Shown in pieces: positions 6,706 through 14,763 of a DNA stretch of 22,013 bases. The stretch comes from Nitrososphaerota archaeon. GTDB lineage: Archaea > Thermoproteota > Nitrososphaeria > Nitrososphaerales > UBA183. Made by a program: the position numbers and the translations under genes. Position 1 is the stretch's first letter; every line of letters begins with the position of its first letter. Location: assembly GCA_029785235.1 (NCBI GenBank), contig JAFMAA010000014.1, forward strand, positions 1 to 22,013. Reading direction: 5' to 3'. The notes under the pieces were generated by a model. It ran no database searches. It saw only the letters and a program-made list of their open reading frames with translations, and had not been told where the DNA came from.

Positions 6706-8201
6706 GCCTGCCTGGCTCTCTCGTTGATTCTGACGAGCCTCTTCACGATGAGCGCCATAAATGCGAAGCTGCCCACCAGCGTCGCCAGACTGAAAAGGAA
6801 GATCCCTGCCTCGCTCTGAATGGCGCTGAACGTGTTTACGAAAGAGGCGAATGCGATGCTCCCCACGAGGAGAAGTACCACGAAGCTCCCGGTCAAGGCG
6901 GGGACCTTGAAGGGGGTCCTCATCACCCTCATCAGGGAGCCGCCAGATCCCTGGGCGGCAGTGGACTGAGGCGCTAGACTTGGCGTCCGTGCGTGCCTCC
7001 TCCGCCAGACGATCCAGACTGCGCCTATGGTTATCAGCGCTGGGATCGCCAGCCCGGCTATCGACTGAGGTATCGGTATGTCCTGGCCGGGGGTGAGGTA
7101 TCCCCATACAGTGAGCCAGACAAGCTCCACTATGAACACCAGCCCTACCGTAGAGTAGACCGGTCTTTGCAGCGGATTCTTCCTCTGGTTCCTGTCGACG
7201 AATGGAAGGATGACCGCGAGCACGAGGCCGACTGTGACGAACGCCATCGCATCGGGCTCATGGACCCCGGCGAACATCCCCAACTTCAGGAGCTGGTAGA
7301 GTGCGATGAAGTACCAATCCGGCCGGGCTGTGTAGCTGGCCGCCGCGGCGATGGAGTACTCTGGAGGGAGCGCAAGAGGGAAGAGCACGGACGCGGCGAG
7401 GAGGAGGCCGAAGAAGACCGCGCCTATCATCATGAGGTACGAGAGCACACCAGGGAACCACTGATGATATGTGACTTCCCCTTTCAGCCCTGTAGGAGGC
7501 TCGGAAGCTCCATGCATCTCGAACATGTACATCTTGCCGGCGAAGAGAAGGATCAGCACAGCTGGGAGTATCAGGACGTGCAGGTCGAAGAATCTGGTCA
7601 GCTCAGCCGTGTTCCCAGTGTTGCCTGCGGCTAGGTAGGTCACTATGCCGGCGAGCTGGGGAGGCAGCAGTCCAATCATGCTGATCGAGACATCTGTGGC
7701 TGACTTCGATACAACAGTCCACGGAAGGAGATAGCCAGTGAGCCCCATCATAAGCGTGACTATGCCCATTATCATCCCTGTGATCCACATCAGTTCCCTC
7801 GGCTTCTTTTGGGCTGAGGCGAAGTAGCCGCGCATCAGGTGAAGGAAGGTCAGGAGGATCATCGCATATGCGCCGTACAGATGCACCGTTTCGATGAGTT
7901 CCCCAAAGGGAACCGACTGCATGATCAGTATGGTGCTGGCGTATGCCTGCGCGGGGGTTGGAACATAGTAGAGGAGCATGAGGAAACCTGTCACAACCTG
8001 GATGCCGAAGGCCATTATCGCCAGGGCCCCGAGCCAGTAGAATGGGTTCAGGCTGTAAGACGGAGCCGGCCTCAGCATGGTGTTGGTGAAGCCGAACCTA
8101 GAGTCGATGAACTTGGTCAGGTTATCCGGGGTCAGCGTCTGTCTCGTCTGTTTGACCTTGCCTACGGCTTTACTCACGAGCTTGCGTACGCTCGGCGCCA
8201 T
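6702..8201 (-). CDS. Cytochrome b of a Rieske/cytb quinol-oxidising complex (b6/subunit IV fused)
   Basis: This 499-residue polytopic protein is the haem b subunit of a complex III-type enzyme. Helix B carries His107 and His121 (13 residues between, as usual) and helix D carries His208. The fourth ligand position, 15 residues after His208 as in b6-type proteins, is Lys223 (LLFAGKMYMFEMHG). The Qo-site motif is PDWYF (294-298), the b6f-like form of PEWY. After the b6-like and subunit IV-like parts come extra helices at about 380-398, 435-455 and 465-487, separated by a Ser/Gly-rich linker (407-422). It begins 2 bases after the Rieske stop and ends overlapping the small membrane protein. The complex presumably passes electrons from quinol to the Rieske centre outside the membrane. 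Confidence 0.93.
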   Translation of the reverse strand: MAPSVRKLVSKAVGKVKQTRQTLTPDNLTKFIDSRFGFTNTMLRPAPSYSLNPFYWLGALAIMAFGIQVVTGFLMLLYYVPTPAQAYASTILIMQSVPFGELIETVHLYGAYAMILLTFLHLMRGYFASAQKKPRELMWITGMIMGIVTLMMGLTGYLLPWTVVSKSATDVSISMIGLLPPQLAGIVTYLAAGNTGNTAELTRFFDLHVLILPAVLILLFAGKMYMFEMHGASEPPTGLKGEVTYHQWFPGVLSYLMMIGAVFFGLLLAASVLFPLALPPEYSIAAAASYTARPDWYFIALYQLLKLGMFAGVHEPDAMAFVTVGLVLAVILPFVDRNQRKNPLQRPVYSTVGLVFIVELVWLTVWGYLTPGQDIPIPQSIAGLAIPALITIGAVWIVWRRRHARTPSLAPQSTAAQGSGGSLMRVMRTPFKVPALTGSFVVLLLVGSIAFASFVNTFSAIQSEAGIFLFSLATLVGSFAFMALIVKRLVRINERARQA

Positions 8202-8203
8202 GC

Positions 8204-8959
8204 CTACGCCCCAGAGCTCCCGCTGGCAGTGCTGGTGCCGCTCGTGGACTGCGTTGAGGTAATCGAAACGGTGTTGGTGATGACGCTACCCCCTGTCATG
8301 TCAGCCGACAGTACCTGGGCCGGCGCGGTCGCTCCCGTGTCATGGCCGAATATGCTGGGGGGTCCCATCGAAGTCGCATAGATGTCTCCGGTGGATTGGT
8401 CCAGTTCCAGCTGCACCATCGGCACCGGTCTGGGAGCCGGACCGCCTATGACCGCTCCTTCTTTAGTGAAATCGTAGTGGCTCCCGTGGCAGCAGCAGTA
8501 TCCTCCGTCGACTGGCATCTTGTACGCGGAGTTGCAAGTGGGAGAGGCTCCTTCAGGGACAAACGCGTAGATGCATCCCAGGTGCTGACAGATGAGGCTG
8601 AAGGCTACTATGTCCTCGGACGGGCCGATGCCATTCTCCGCCTTCACCCCAAGCTTCACGAGGATATTCGGTTCGTCGGAAAGAGGATAGAAGAAGTTGA
8701 CAGGCTTAAGGTCCTGCAGGCCATTTATGTTGGCTACCTTGGATTTGGGCCACGCAAGTGTCACGTTCGACGTCGGGACGTATGTCAGAAACTCAGTAAA
8801 GAGCCCGGCGACTCCGATTATGGTGCCCACCGCCCCGACCGTGACCACGATCCTCAGGAAATCGCGCCTCCCCACCCCCTGGTTCTGGTCACCTTCGGTG
8901 GGTGTTGGTTGCTTCTTTTCCCCCGGCTCGTCCATCTCTGGAAACTCCCTAATCCTCAT
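8204..8959 (-). CDS. Rieske 2Fe-2S protein, Tat-anchored
   Basis: This 251-residue subunit accepts an electron from quinol at the Qo site. After an acidic, Pro/Gln-rich N-terminus there is a twin-arginine motif RRDFLR (31-36) and one hydrophobic helix (37-55), indicating Tat export and a membrane anchor. Cluster-binding box 1 is CQHLGC (124-129); box 2 is CCCHGSHYD (155-163). By family knowledge, ligands should be Cys124, His126, Cys155 and His158, with a Cys129-Cys157 disulfide. Box 2 has an extra Cys156 in place of the usual Pro, and Cys142 lies in the loop between boxes. A Pro-rich GGPAPRPVP segment follows. The tail after about residue 215 is Ser/Thr-rich low complexity. It is first gene of the rieske-cytb-small membrane protein operon. 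Confidence 0.93.
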   Translation of the reverse strand: MRIREFPEMDEPGEKKQPTPTEGDQNQGVGRRDFLRIVVTVGAVGTIIGVAGLFTEFLTYVPTSNVTLAWPKSKVANINGLQDLKPVNFFYPLSDEPNILVKLGVKAENGIGPSEDIVAFSLICQHLGCIYAFVPEGASPTCNSAYKMPVDGGYCCCHGSHYDFTKEGAVIGGPAPRPVPMVQLELDQSTGDIYATSMGPPSIFGHDTGATAPAQVLSADMTGGSVITNTVSITSTQSTSGTSTASGSSGA

Positions 8960-9070
8960 TAAAAAAACCTATCCTGAATTCGTTGCCGTTGCCACCCTAA
9001 ACCGCCCATTTTTGCGGCATCTTTTAGGCAAAGCTTATGAGCAGTTCCCTAACGCCTTTGGTCGACTTTT
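8960..9070. promoter_or_regulatory. Divergent promoter region of the Rieske/cytb and cox operons
   Basis: This 111-base gap is AT-richer than its surroundings. On the plus strand CTTTTAGG (9021-9028) is a plausible TATA box for coxB, with a leader of about 20 bases. On the minus strand GGTTTAGG near 9000 could serve the Rieske gene, and a T-rich tract lies directly before its ATG. Sharing the region would allow joint control of complex III and IV genes. Confidence 0.35.
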
Positions 9071-9703
9071 ATGGCGGTCACGCCTCCTACGGTAGCCATC
9101 TGGACCTCGGTTTTCGACGTCTATCTGGTCCTTGGCACGCTGGTAGGCATAGTCGTAATCTCTGTTCTCACCTACAGCGTCTTCACCAAGCCGAAGGTGA
9201 AGGCGGAGGTAGGTCCCAAGAGGTCTCTCGAAAGGAGGAAGAAGATTCGCGCCGTGATCCTCACGCTAATCACCATAAGCATACTCACCACGGTCGAGCT
9301 AGACACTTTCAGCGCCACATCCCTTGTCACTGTGCCGTCCGACCCAGCGAATTCGATGACCATCCAAGTGGTGGGTCAGCAGTTCTTCTGGACGTTCATC
9401 TACCCGAACGGTTACGCTCAGGTGGGCAACCTCACCATACCTGTCGGTGAGACGATAGTTCTGAATATAACTTCTAAAGACGTGTTTCATTCCTTCGCAA
9501 TACAACAGCTCGACGTCGCCAAGGACGCCATCCCCGGGAGATACAACCAGCTCTGGCTGGAGGTCCCCACTCCATCGCAGTACTCGATAATATGCAAGGA
9601 GCTATGCGGAGTCGGGCACGCTTTCATGACAGCCGAGCTCTACGCTGTGAACGCATCAACCTTCAACGCTTGGTATGGGTCGCTTCAGACAAAGGGAGGT
9701 TAG
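9071..9703 (+). CDS. coxB: Cytochrome c oxidase subunit II with CuA site
   Basis: Subunit II accepts electrons at its binuclear CuA centre and passes them to haem a of subunit I. The 210-residue protein has two N-terminal membrane helices (about 10-37 and 62-80) and then a cupredoxin domain starting near MTIQVVGQQFFWTFIYPNG. The CuA ligands are complete: His in VFHSF, then CKELCGVGHAFM supplying both Cys, the Glu carbonyl position, His and Met. A complete CuA marks a cytochrome- or cupredoxin-oxidising enzyme rather than a quinol oxidase. There is no fused cytochrome c domain. ATG 9071 is the start; the gene ends 2 bases before the coxA GTG. Confidence 0.95.
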   Translation: MAVTPPTVAIWTSVFDVYLVLGTLVGIVVISVLTYSVFTKPKVKAEVGPKRSLERRKKIRAVILTLITISILTTVELDTFSATSLVTVPSDPANSMTIQVVGQQFFWTFIYPNGYAQVGNLTIPVGETIVLNITSKDVFHSFAIQQLDVAKDAIPGRYNQLWLEVPTPSQYSIICKELCGVGHAFMTAELYAVNASTFNAWYGSLQTKGG

Positions 9704-9705
9704 CT

Positions 9706-12042
9706 GTGGCCTTCGATTTTCGCAGGAGCGTACATCGATGGACCACAACTACTAACCACAAGGAAATAGGGATTCTCTACTTCATCACTTCGATGTTCTT
9801 CGGCGCCGTAGGCGCAATGCTGGCCGAGTTGATGCGCGTGCAGCTCTCGGTCCCAAGCAACACCGTCCTCTCTGCCTCCCTGTACAACGAGTTCGTGACC
9901 ATGCACGGACTGGTGATGATACTCTGGTTCCTCTCCCCTCTTGGCATCGCGCTGATGAACTACTTCGTCCCCCTCCAGATTGGAGCGCCTGACCTTGCCT
10001 TCCCAAGGCTCAACGCCGTGAGCTACTGGATGTACCTCTTCAGCGGGGTCCTCGCGATAGGAGGTCTCTTCCTGCCAGGGGGCGGGCCTAACGGAGGGTG
10101 GACTGTCTACCAGCCGTTGAACACCTCAGTGTACTCTCCAGGCGTAGGCATCTCGCTTGTCTTCCTGGGCCTCGCGATGCTGGCCGCGTCTGTGACCATC
10201 GGGAGCATAAACTTCCTCGTGACCATAGCTCACGAGCGCGCTCCTGGAATGACGATCTCCAAGATTCCGATGTTCACGTGGTTCGCCACATTCACGCTCA
10301 TCCTGATGCTCCTCGCCTTCCCGCCTCTGCTGGCCGCGCTGGTCATGCTGATGTCTGACAGGCTTCTCGGCACTGTCATCTTCGTGTCGGTGGCAGGGGG
10401 TGCCATCCTCTGGACCAACCTGTTCTGGTTCTTCGGGCACCCTGAAGTGTACATAGTCCTACTCCCGGCTTTCGGCGCCATCGCCGAGATACTGCCCGTC
10501 TTCGCAGGCAGAGACCTCGAAGGAAGGCGGCTGATCGTTCTCGCCACTGGGCTAATGGTCATCCCTCTCAGCATGCTGGTATGGCAGCACCACATGTTCA
10601 TCACGGGTATCAACCTTGCAGAACTGGCGACCTTCAGTGTCACAACGATCATCATATCGATACCGTTCGACATCATAGTTCTTTCATTCATCCTCACCAC
10701 CCTGGGCGGGGTCAAGCTCAACACGCCGATGCTCTGGGCCTACGGCGCAATCGTCCTCTTCATCATAGGAGGGATATCCGGGGTCTTCCTCTCTTCGTTC
10801 GTTCTCGACGTCGTCTTCAGAGGGTCATACTTCGTTGTGGCGCACTTCCACTACGTGATGGTAGGCGCGACCATATTCGGTCTTGTCGCCGGGGTGTACT
10901 ACTGGCTGCCGAAGATCACCGGAAAGATGTACAGCGAGAAGCTTGGGCTGCTCCACTTTGCGATCTCCTTCATAGGGTTCAACATCACCTACGCGCCTAT
11001 GTTCCTCCTGATCGACATGCCCAGGAGGATTGTCACCTACTCTGCTTCCACCGGGTGGGGAACGCTCAACTACATTTCGAGCGTCGGAGCCATAATCTTC
11101 GGCGGTGCCCAACTCATCTTCGTCGCCAACCTCCTCTATACCCACTACGGAGGGTTCCCGTCCATCCCGAACCCGTGGCATAGCCTCTCGCCAGAGTGGG
11201 GGAAGAGCGGCCTTCTAAGGTCGGTCGGGTCTGCCGCCGATGGGTCGTACGGGCCGTCCGAGTCGGAAGCGATCGAGGCCAAGCACACCAGCCACAGGCC
11301 ACTTGAAGTCAGCATAGGAGTTGCGGTCACCCTCGTGGGCCTGGCGACGTCTCCGTACCTGGCCGGGAAGGCCGTAATCGTAGTAGGTCTCGTGTTTCTG
11401 GTCTACGCCCTGCTCCGCTGGGCCAGGGACAACATGGGGGACAAATTCTCACTCGGGGAGACGTTCGGGGACAAGTTCCCCTTCGCAGGGGTCGGCCGGA
11501 TAAAGCTGGGGATGTGGATATTCATAGCTTCGGATATCCTGCTCTTCGGCTCGCTCATCGGCAGCACGCTCTTCATCCGTGAGAACTCCGCCATCGCCGG
11601 AGTCGTCTGGCCTGCGATAGGCAACGTACACGATGTGACCACCGGGGCCATTTCCACGGTCGCCCTGCTCGCCAGCAGCTTCACTATGGTCCGAGCGGTT
11701 ATGTCGCAGAAGGCGGGGGAGCAACGCCACTACATGATCTGGCTCGGCAGCACCTTCGCGCTTGGCCTCGCGTTCCTCCTGACTGAGGCGAGCGAATGGT
11801 ACAGCCTCTACCTCAGAGGCATCTGGTTCAACACCTCGCTGCCGAACGGGTTGTACTTCCTTCTGACAGGGGTCCATGCCTCCCATGTGACGGCGGGTCT
11901 CGTCATGATGGTCTACCTGATGGTCAGGGCAGTAAGAAAACCGGGCCCTGAGGGGAGCAAGTCCATCGCCAACTTCGCCCTTTACTGGGACTTCGTAGAC
12001 ATTGTCTGGGTCTTCCTCTTCCCTCTGTTCTATCTGGTGTAA
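9706..12042 (+). CDS. Fused cytochrome c oxidase subunits I and III
   Basis: This 778-residue protein combines CoxI (about residues 1-520) and CoxIII (about 560-778). It is the catalytic O2-reducing, proton-pumping subunit. CoxI shows all haem-copper ligands: His67 (haem a), His245 with Tyr249 in GHPEVY, His295-His296 (CuB), His380 (haem a3) and His382 (haem a). D-channel residues Asn85, Asp96 and Asn103 and Glu247 (the Glu286 position) are present, the A-type pattern. The segment IPFDIIVLSF has Ile324 where the K-channel Lys is expected. The CoxIII part ends with ALYWDFVDIVWVFLFPLFYL. The start is GTG 9706, preceded by AGGGAGGT at 9693-9700; an upstream ATG in the same frame lies inside coxB and is rejected. 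CoxI-III fusions are known in other archaeal oxidases such as SoxM. Confidence 0.94.
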   Translation: MAFDFRRSVHRWTTTTNHKEIGILYFITSMFFGAVGAMLAELMRVQLSVPSNTVLSASLYNEFVTMHGLVMILWFLSPLGIALMNYFVPLQIGAPDLAFPRLNAVSYWMYLFSGVLAIGGLFLPGGGPNGGWTVYQPLNTSVYSPGVGISLVFLGLAMLAASVTIGSINFLVTIAHERAPGMTISKIPMFTWFATFTLILMLLAFPPLLAALVMLMSDRLLGTVIFVSVAGGAILWTNLFWFFGHPEVYIVLLPAFGAIAEILPVFAGRDLEGRRLIVLATGLMVIPLSMLVWQHHMFITGINLAELATFSVTTIIISIPFDIIVLSFILTTLGGVKLNTPMLWAYGAIVLFIIGGISGVFLSSFVLDVVFRGSYFVVAHFHYVMVGATIFGLVAGVYYWLPKITGKMYSEKLGLLHFAISFIGFNITYAPMFLLIDMPRRIVTYSASTGWGTLNYISSVGAIIFGGAQLIFVANLLYTHYGGFPSIPNPWHSLSPEWGKSGLLRSVGSAADGSYGPSESEAIEAKHTSHRPLEVSIGVAVTLVGLATSPYLAGKAVIVVGLVFLVYALLRWARDNMGDKFSLGETFGDKFPFAGVGRIKLGMWIFIASDILLFGSLIGSTLFIRENSAIAGVVWPAIGNVHDVTTGAISTVALLASSFTMVRAVMSQKAGEQRHYMIWLGSTFALGLAFLLTEASEWYSLYLRGIWFNTSLPNGLYFLLTGVHASHVTAGLVMMVYLMVRAVRKPGPEGSKSIANFALYWDFVDIVWVFLFPLFYLV

Positions 12043-12046
12043 CAAC

Positions 12047-12316
12047 ATGAGAGAAGCAGGTACCATCGGCGTCCTCGTATACCTCCTCTTGGCGACAATC
12101 TCAGAGGTGTACCTCTCAGGGTCGATGGTGGTGAGCACCGCCTACTACACCGTGATTGGTATCATCGCAATAAGCGAAGCCACTGTGATGGGAGGTTACT
12201 ACATGGGGCTGAAGGACGAACCGTCCCCGGTGCGTGCCATAGCTCTCGTGGGGGTCCTCTTCATCGCTGTGCTCATAATTTCCATGGTCGTCGAGTACAT
12301 AGGCCCCTCATACTAG
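12047..12316 (+). CDS. Cytochrome c oxidase subunit IV-like small membrane protein
   Basis: This 89-residue protein has three predicted helices (about 7-25, 32-52 and 62-84). The pattern ISEATVMGGYYMGLKDEP, a helix ending in aromatic/Met residues and Lys-acidic, followed by a third hydrophobic helix, is that of prokaryotic COX4/CyoD-like subunits, which help assemble the haem-copper core. Its ATG lies 4 bases after the coxAC stop and it closes the plus-strand cox operon. Identification rests on pattern and position, since these small subunits diverge quickly. The 108-base gap after it, before the convergent Fe-S gene, holds only a 12-bp palindrome (12389-12400). Confidence 0.7.
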   Translation: MREAGTIGVLVYLLLATISEVYLSGSMVVSTAYYTVIGIIAISEATVMGGYYMGLKDEPSPVRAIALVGVLFIAVLIISMVVEYIGPSY

Positions 12317-12424
12317 TGCGACAAGGATTGCAAGAGCCCCTGACCCTTCGAGCCGAGCGAATACTGGCCCAGTGGACTCGACACAGGCGCCTTGCAAGGC
12401 ATCAGTTGCCCCTTGCCGGCGCAG

Positions 12425-14530
12425 CTACTCATCCTCCGTATGGGGCCCGGCGCCAGACACGTGCCAGATCCGCAGCACTGGAAGCATGGTTCCTCTGGTG
12501 GCGGGAGGCTTGGCACCATGAAGCCTCTCCCTGAGCCATGCTCTGATGTCGTAAAAGTAGATATTCTGATACGGGCACGCAGTGACGCAGTCCCCGACCC
12601 CTATGCACTTCATGCTCTTGAGCTGCCCTGTCCCGATGAACGAGCCGGGCTGGTCTGTTATTCCCACGGGGCACACCTTTGCGCAGTCCTTGGTAGGGCA
12701 GGTCACACAGGTATCGCTGTCCTTGACCTTCAGCCTGAACAACCCAAACCTCGAAATCAGATGATTGAATGAGCCCCAGCCGCAGAGGCCGGTCGTCGCA
12801 CAGGCGTAAGTGCCCACGAAGGGGATCAGGATCCAGACGATGTACCATAGGAAACTGAAGTAGAAGCTGTACAGGAAGAAACTCGTGTCTGTCCCGAATA
12901 AGGTCACGTCCACCAACCCGATCGAGTTCAGGTAAGACAGGGCGGCCGCGGCCACCAAGGAGAACCAGACCAGCGACACCACCCATTTGTAGGTCGCCGA
13001 GAGCCTGCTGGTGAGGAATCTGCGTCCAAGCTTCGACGTCCGATTGAACGAACTCATGGCGTCTATGGCCGTCCCTTGGTACATGAGCGCGGCAGTGCAG
13101 AAGACCGAGCAGACATTCCTGCTGCCGAAGAAGAATGACAGGAGCCCGCTCACGAAGTAGGTGCCGAGCAACGCAAGCGCCACCGCAGGGGCGAGCGCTC
13201 CAGCCGTGCCGATCCCCATGCTCCATCCTACCCATGGGATGTACTGAACTGTGGTGGGGAAGACGAAGTACGGCAGGAAGACCGCATAGATGGCATACGC
13301 CCCTATCACCATGCCGAGCCTGACCTTCGTCTCAAGCTCGCGCGCGTACCTTATCTTGAAGAGCACCAGCGCGCCCATCTCTATCCCCATCATGATGAGG
13401 TACCAGGCTGATGCGGTGACCGCGGAGAAGTACCTGATGAAGTCGTAGCCTGCAGCGGCGACTGCCCCCTGGATGGAGCCAGCTATGGGGACGAGCGGGA
13501 TACTGGTGAAATACGCCGTTCCGTAGGCGTAGACGTCGATGGCGGCGCCCATGAAGAACTCCGCTACAAAGAGGAAGCTGAGGACGGCGAACACCCACAG
13601 GGGCCTCGACTGCCAGCTCTCGAGCTGCATCCCCCCTGATCCCTTGTCGCGAATGATGGCGGAGAAGTACACGGCCATTTCGACCAAAAGGGACAACGCG
13701 AAGACCTCTTCGTTTCCGAAGAGCAGCCAGCTGAAGATTCCAGCCATCATTATCCCATACGCAAGCAATATCCTGACGAGGTAGTCCGATGTCCCGCGGT
13801 CCAGACTGCGGTTCATGAAGAGGAACTCGAAGATATAGATGAACAGCACTATCATGGCAACGCTCCCCAGGTAGGTCGAATACCGCGCCCACACGGAGGA
13901 ATCGATTGCAGTAGGCGAGAACAGCATGATGAACACCTGGGCCCCGACTACAGTCCAGACTGCCTTCTGGAGCCTGTCTCTCAGGAGGTACAGTGTGATG
14001 GCCATCTCCCCCGCCATGGTGAAGACGAACCAGTACGAGCTGATCGACCCGACCAGGGCAGCGTACGCTCCTCCACCGCTCCCGGCCGGGAGCACGGCTC
14101 CCGATGCGAGGGTGAATGCCCACCCCATGAACACCTCGGCGGCTATCACGAGGGCTACCGCTGCCAGTTGGAAGGCGCCAAGGAGCGTCAGGCCTCCGAT
14201 GCCTACATCATCCAGCTTCTTGCCTCCATACATGAGAGAAGCGACGATGGGGATAAGGAAGATGCTCATGGATACCATGTTCGCCGCGAAGAGGACGAAC
14301 AGCGTGGTGATGCTCGGCGCATAGATGTAGTCCACCACGCTCACAAACATGGAGACCATCATGATGAGAAGGAACAGCACGACTGCCCCATCGTAGAGCG
14401 TCACCACCTTCGACGCCCTCTTGATCAGCCAGGCAGTCACCGCTGCCATCGAGGCCGCTCCCCCCCAGAGGATTCCAACAGGGAGGGCCATTCTCAGGCT
14501 GACCCCTGACCATTCGACCCGGGCCCCCAT
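12425..14530 (-). CDS. Large polytopic membrane iron-sulfur protein (NapH/CcoG-like C-terminal half)
   Basis: This protein has 701 residues, with roughly 14-16 hydrophobic helices filling residues 15-590. The N-terminal half (to about 400) matches nothing I recognise. The C-terminal half resembles membrane Fe-S proteins of the NapH/NosR/CcoG type, with helix-end Cys pairs CSVFC (474-478) and CATTGLC (577-583). A cytoplasmic-type ferredoxin segment follows: CVTCPTKDCAKVCP (608-621) and CIGVGDCVTACP (642-653). The first cluster motif has two extra residues between its second and third Cys, and the second has Val645 where a ligand Cys is normal. It is convergent with the cox operon, so it may exchange electrons with quinone or this chain. 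The start is either ATG 14530 or ATG 14491 (MALPVGILWGG); the latter begins right at the first helix. Confidence 0.75.
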   Translation of the reverse strand: MGARVEWSGVSLRMALPVGILWGGAASMAAVTAWLIKRASKVVTLYDGAVVLFLLIMMVSMFVSVVDYIYAPSITTLFVLFAANMVSMSIFLIPIVASLMYGGKKLDDVGIGGLTLLGAFQLAAVALVIAAEVFMGWAFTLASGAVLPAGSGGGAYAALVGSISSYWFVFTMAGEMAITLYLLRDRLQKAVWTVVGAQVFIMLFSPTAIDSSVWARYSTYLGSVAMIVLFIYIFEFLFMNRSLDRGTSDYLVRILLAYGIMMAGIFSWLLFGNEEVFALSLLVEMAVYFSAIIRDKGSGGMQLESWQSRPLWVFAVLSFLFVAEFFMGAAIDVYAYGTAYFTSIPLVPIAGSIQGAVAAAGYDFIRYFSAVTASAWYLIMMGIEMGALVLFKIRYARELETKVRLGMVIGAYAIYAVFLPYFVFPTTVQYIPWVGWSMGIGTAGALAPAVALALLGTYFVSGLLSFFFGSRNVCSVFCTAALMYQGTAIDAMSSFNRTSKLGRRFLTSRLSATYKWVVSLVWFSLVAAAALSYLNSIGLVDVTLFGTDTSFFLYSFYFSFLWYIVWILIPFVGTYACATTGLCGWGSFNHLISRFGLFRLKVKDSDTCVTCPTKDCAKVCPVGITDQPGSFIGTGQLKSMKCIGVGDCVTACPYQNIYFYDIRAWLRERLHGAKPPATRGTMLPVLRIWHVSGAGPHTEDE

Positions 14531-14723
14531 ATGGCAGAGCCCTCAGGATGGCAAGACAGCTCCCGCTGGGGCGCTCCTGCCGGGCGCTCCCATGGGAGGA
14601 CTGTCCGTTGTCCGTGGGTTCCCCATCGCGGGAGCAGTCGGTCGATTGGCTTTCTCAAGCTGTCTCTGAACTGCGGCATTTTGACACGCTGACTAAGCGT
14701 CAAACCGACTCCCGTTCGCCTGC

Positions 14724-14750
14724 AATTAAATCTTGGGACAGGTCCCGAAG
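14724..14750 (-). promoter_or_regulatory. TATA box with upstream dyad before the Fe-S membrane protein
   Basis: On the minus strand ATTTAATT (14731-14724) is a good TATA box, predicting transcription from about 14702 and a leader of 170-210 bases. Directly upstream lies the dyad GGGAC-CT-GTCCC (14746-14735), extended by CTT/AAG flanks with one unpaired base. A dyad abutting the BRE/TATA is where archaeal regulators often bind. A second imperfect inverted repeat (14679-14704, TTTGACGC against GCGTGTCAAA) sits at the expected transcription start. Confidence 0.4.
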
Positions 14751-14763
14751 GAAGCCGGTCCGC

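Noticed and set aside
12389..12400. 12-bp palindrome GCCTTGCAAGGC between convergent cox and Fe-S genes
   Set aside because: Palindromes of this length are expected several times by chance in 22 kb, and there is no loop or T-run.
14494..14703. Short minus-strand frame of 61-69 codons ending just before ATG 14491
   Set aside because: It is positioned like an upstream gene, but the translation is low in recognisable structure and it overlaps the longer start of the Fe-S protein; left as a possible leader ORF only.
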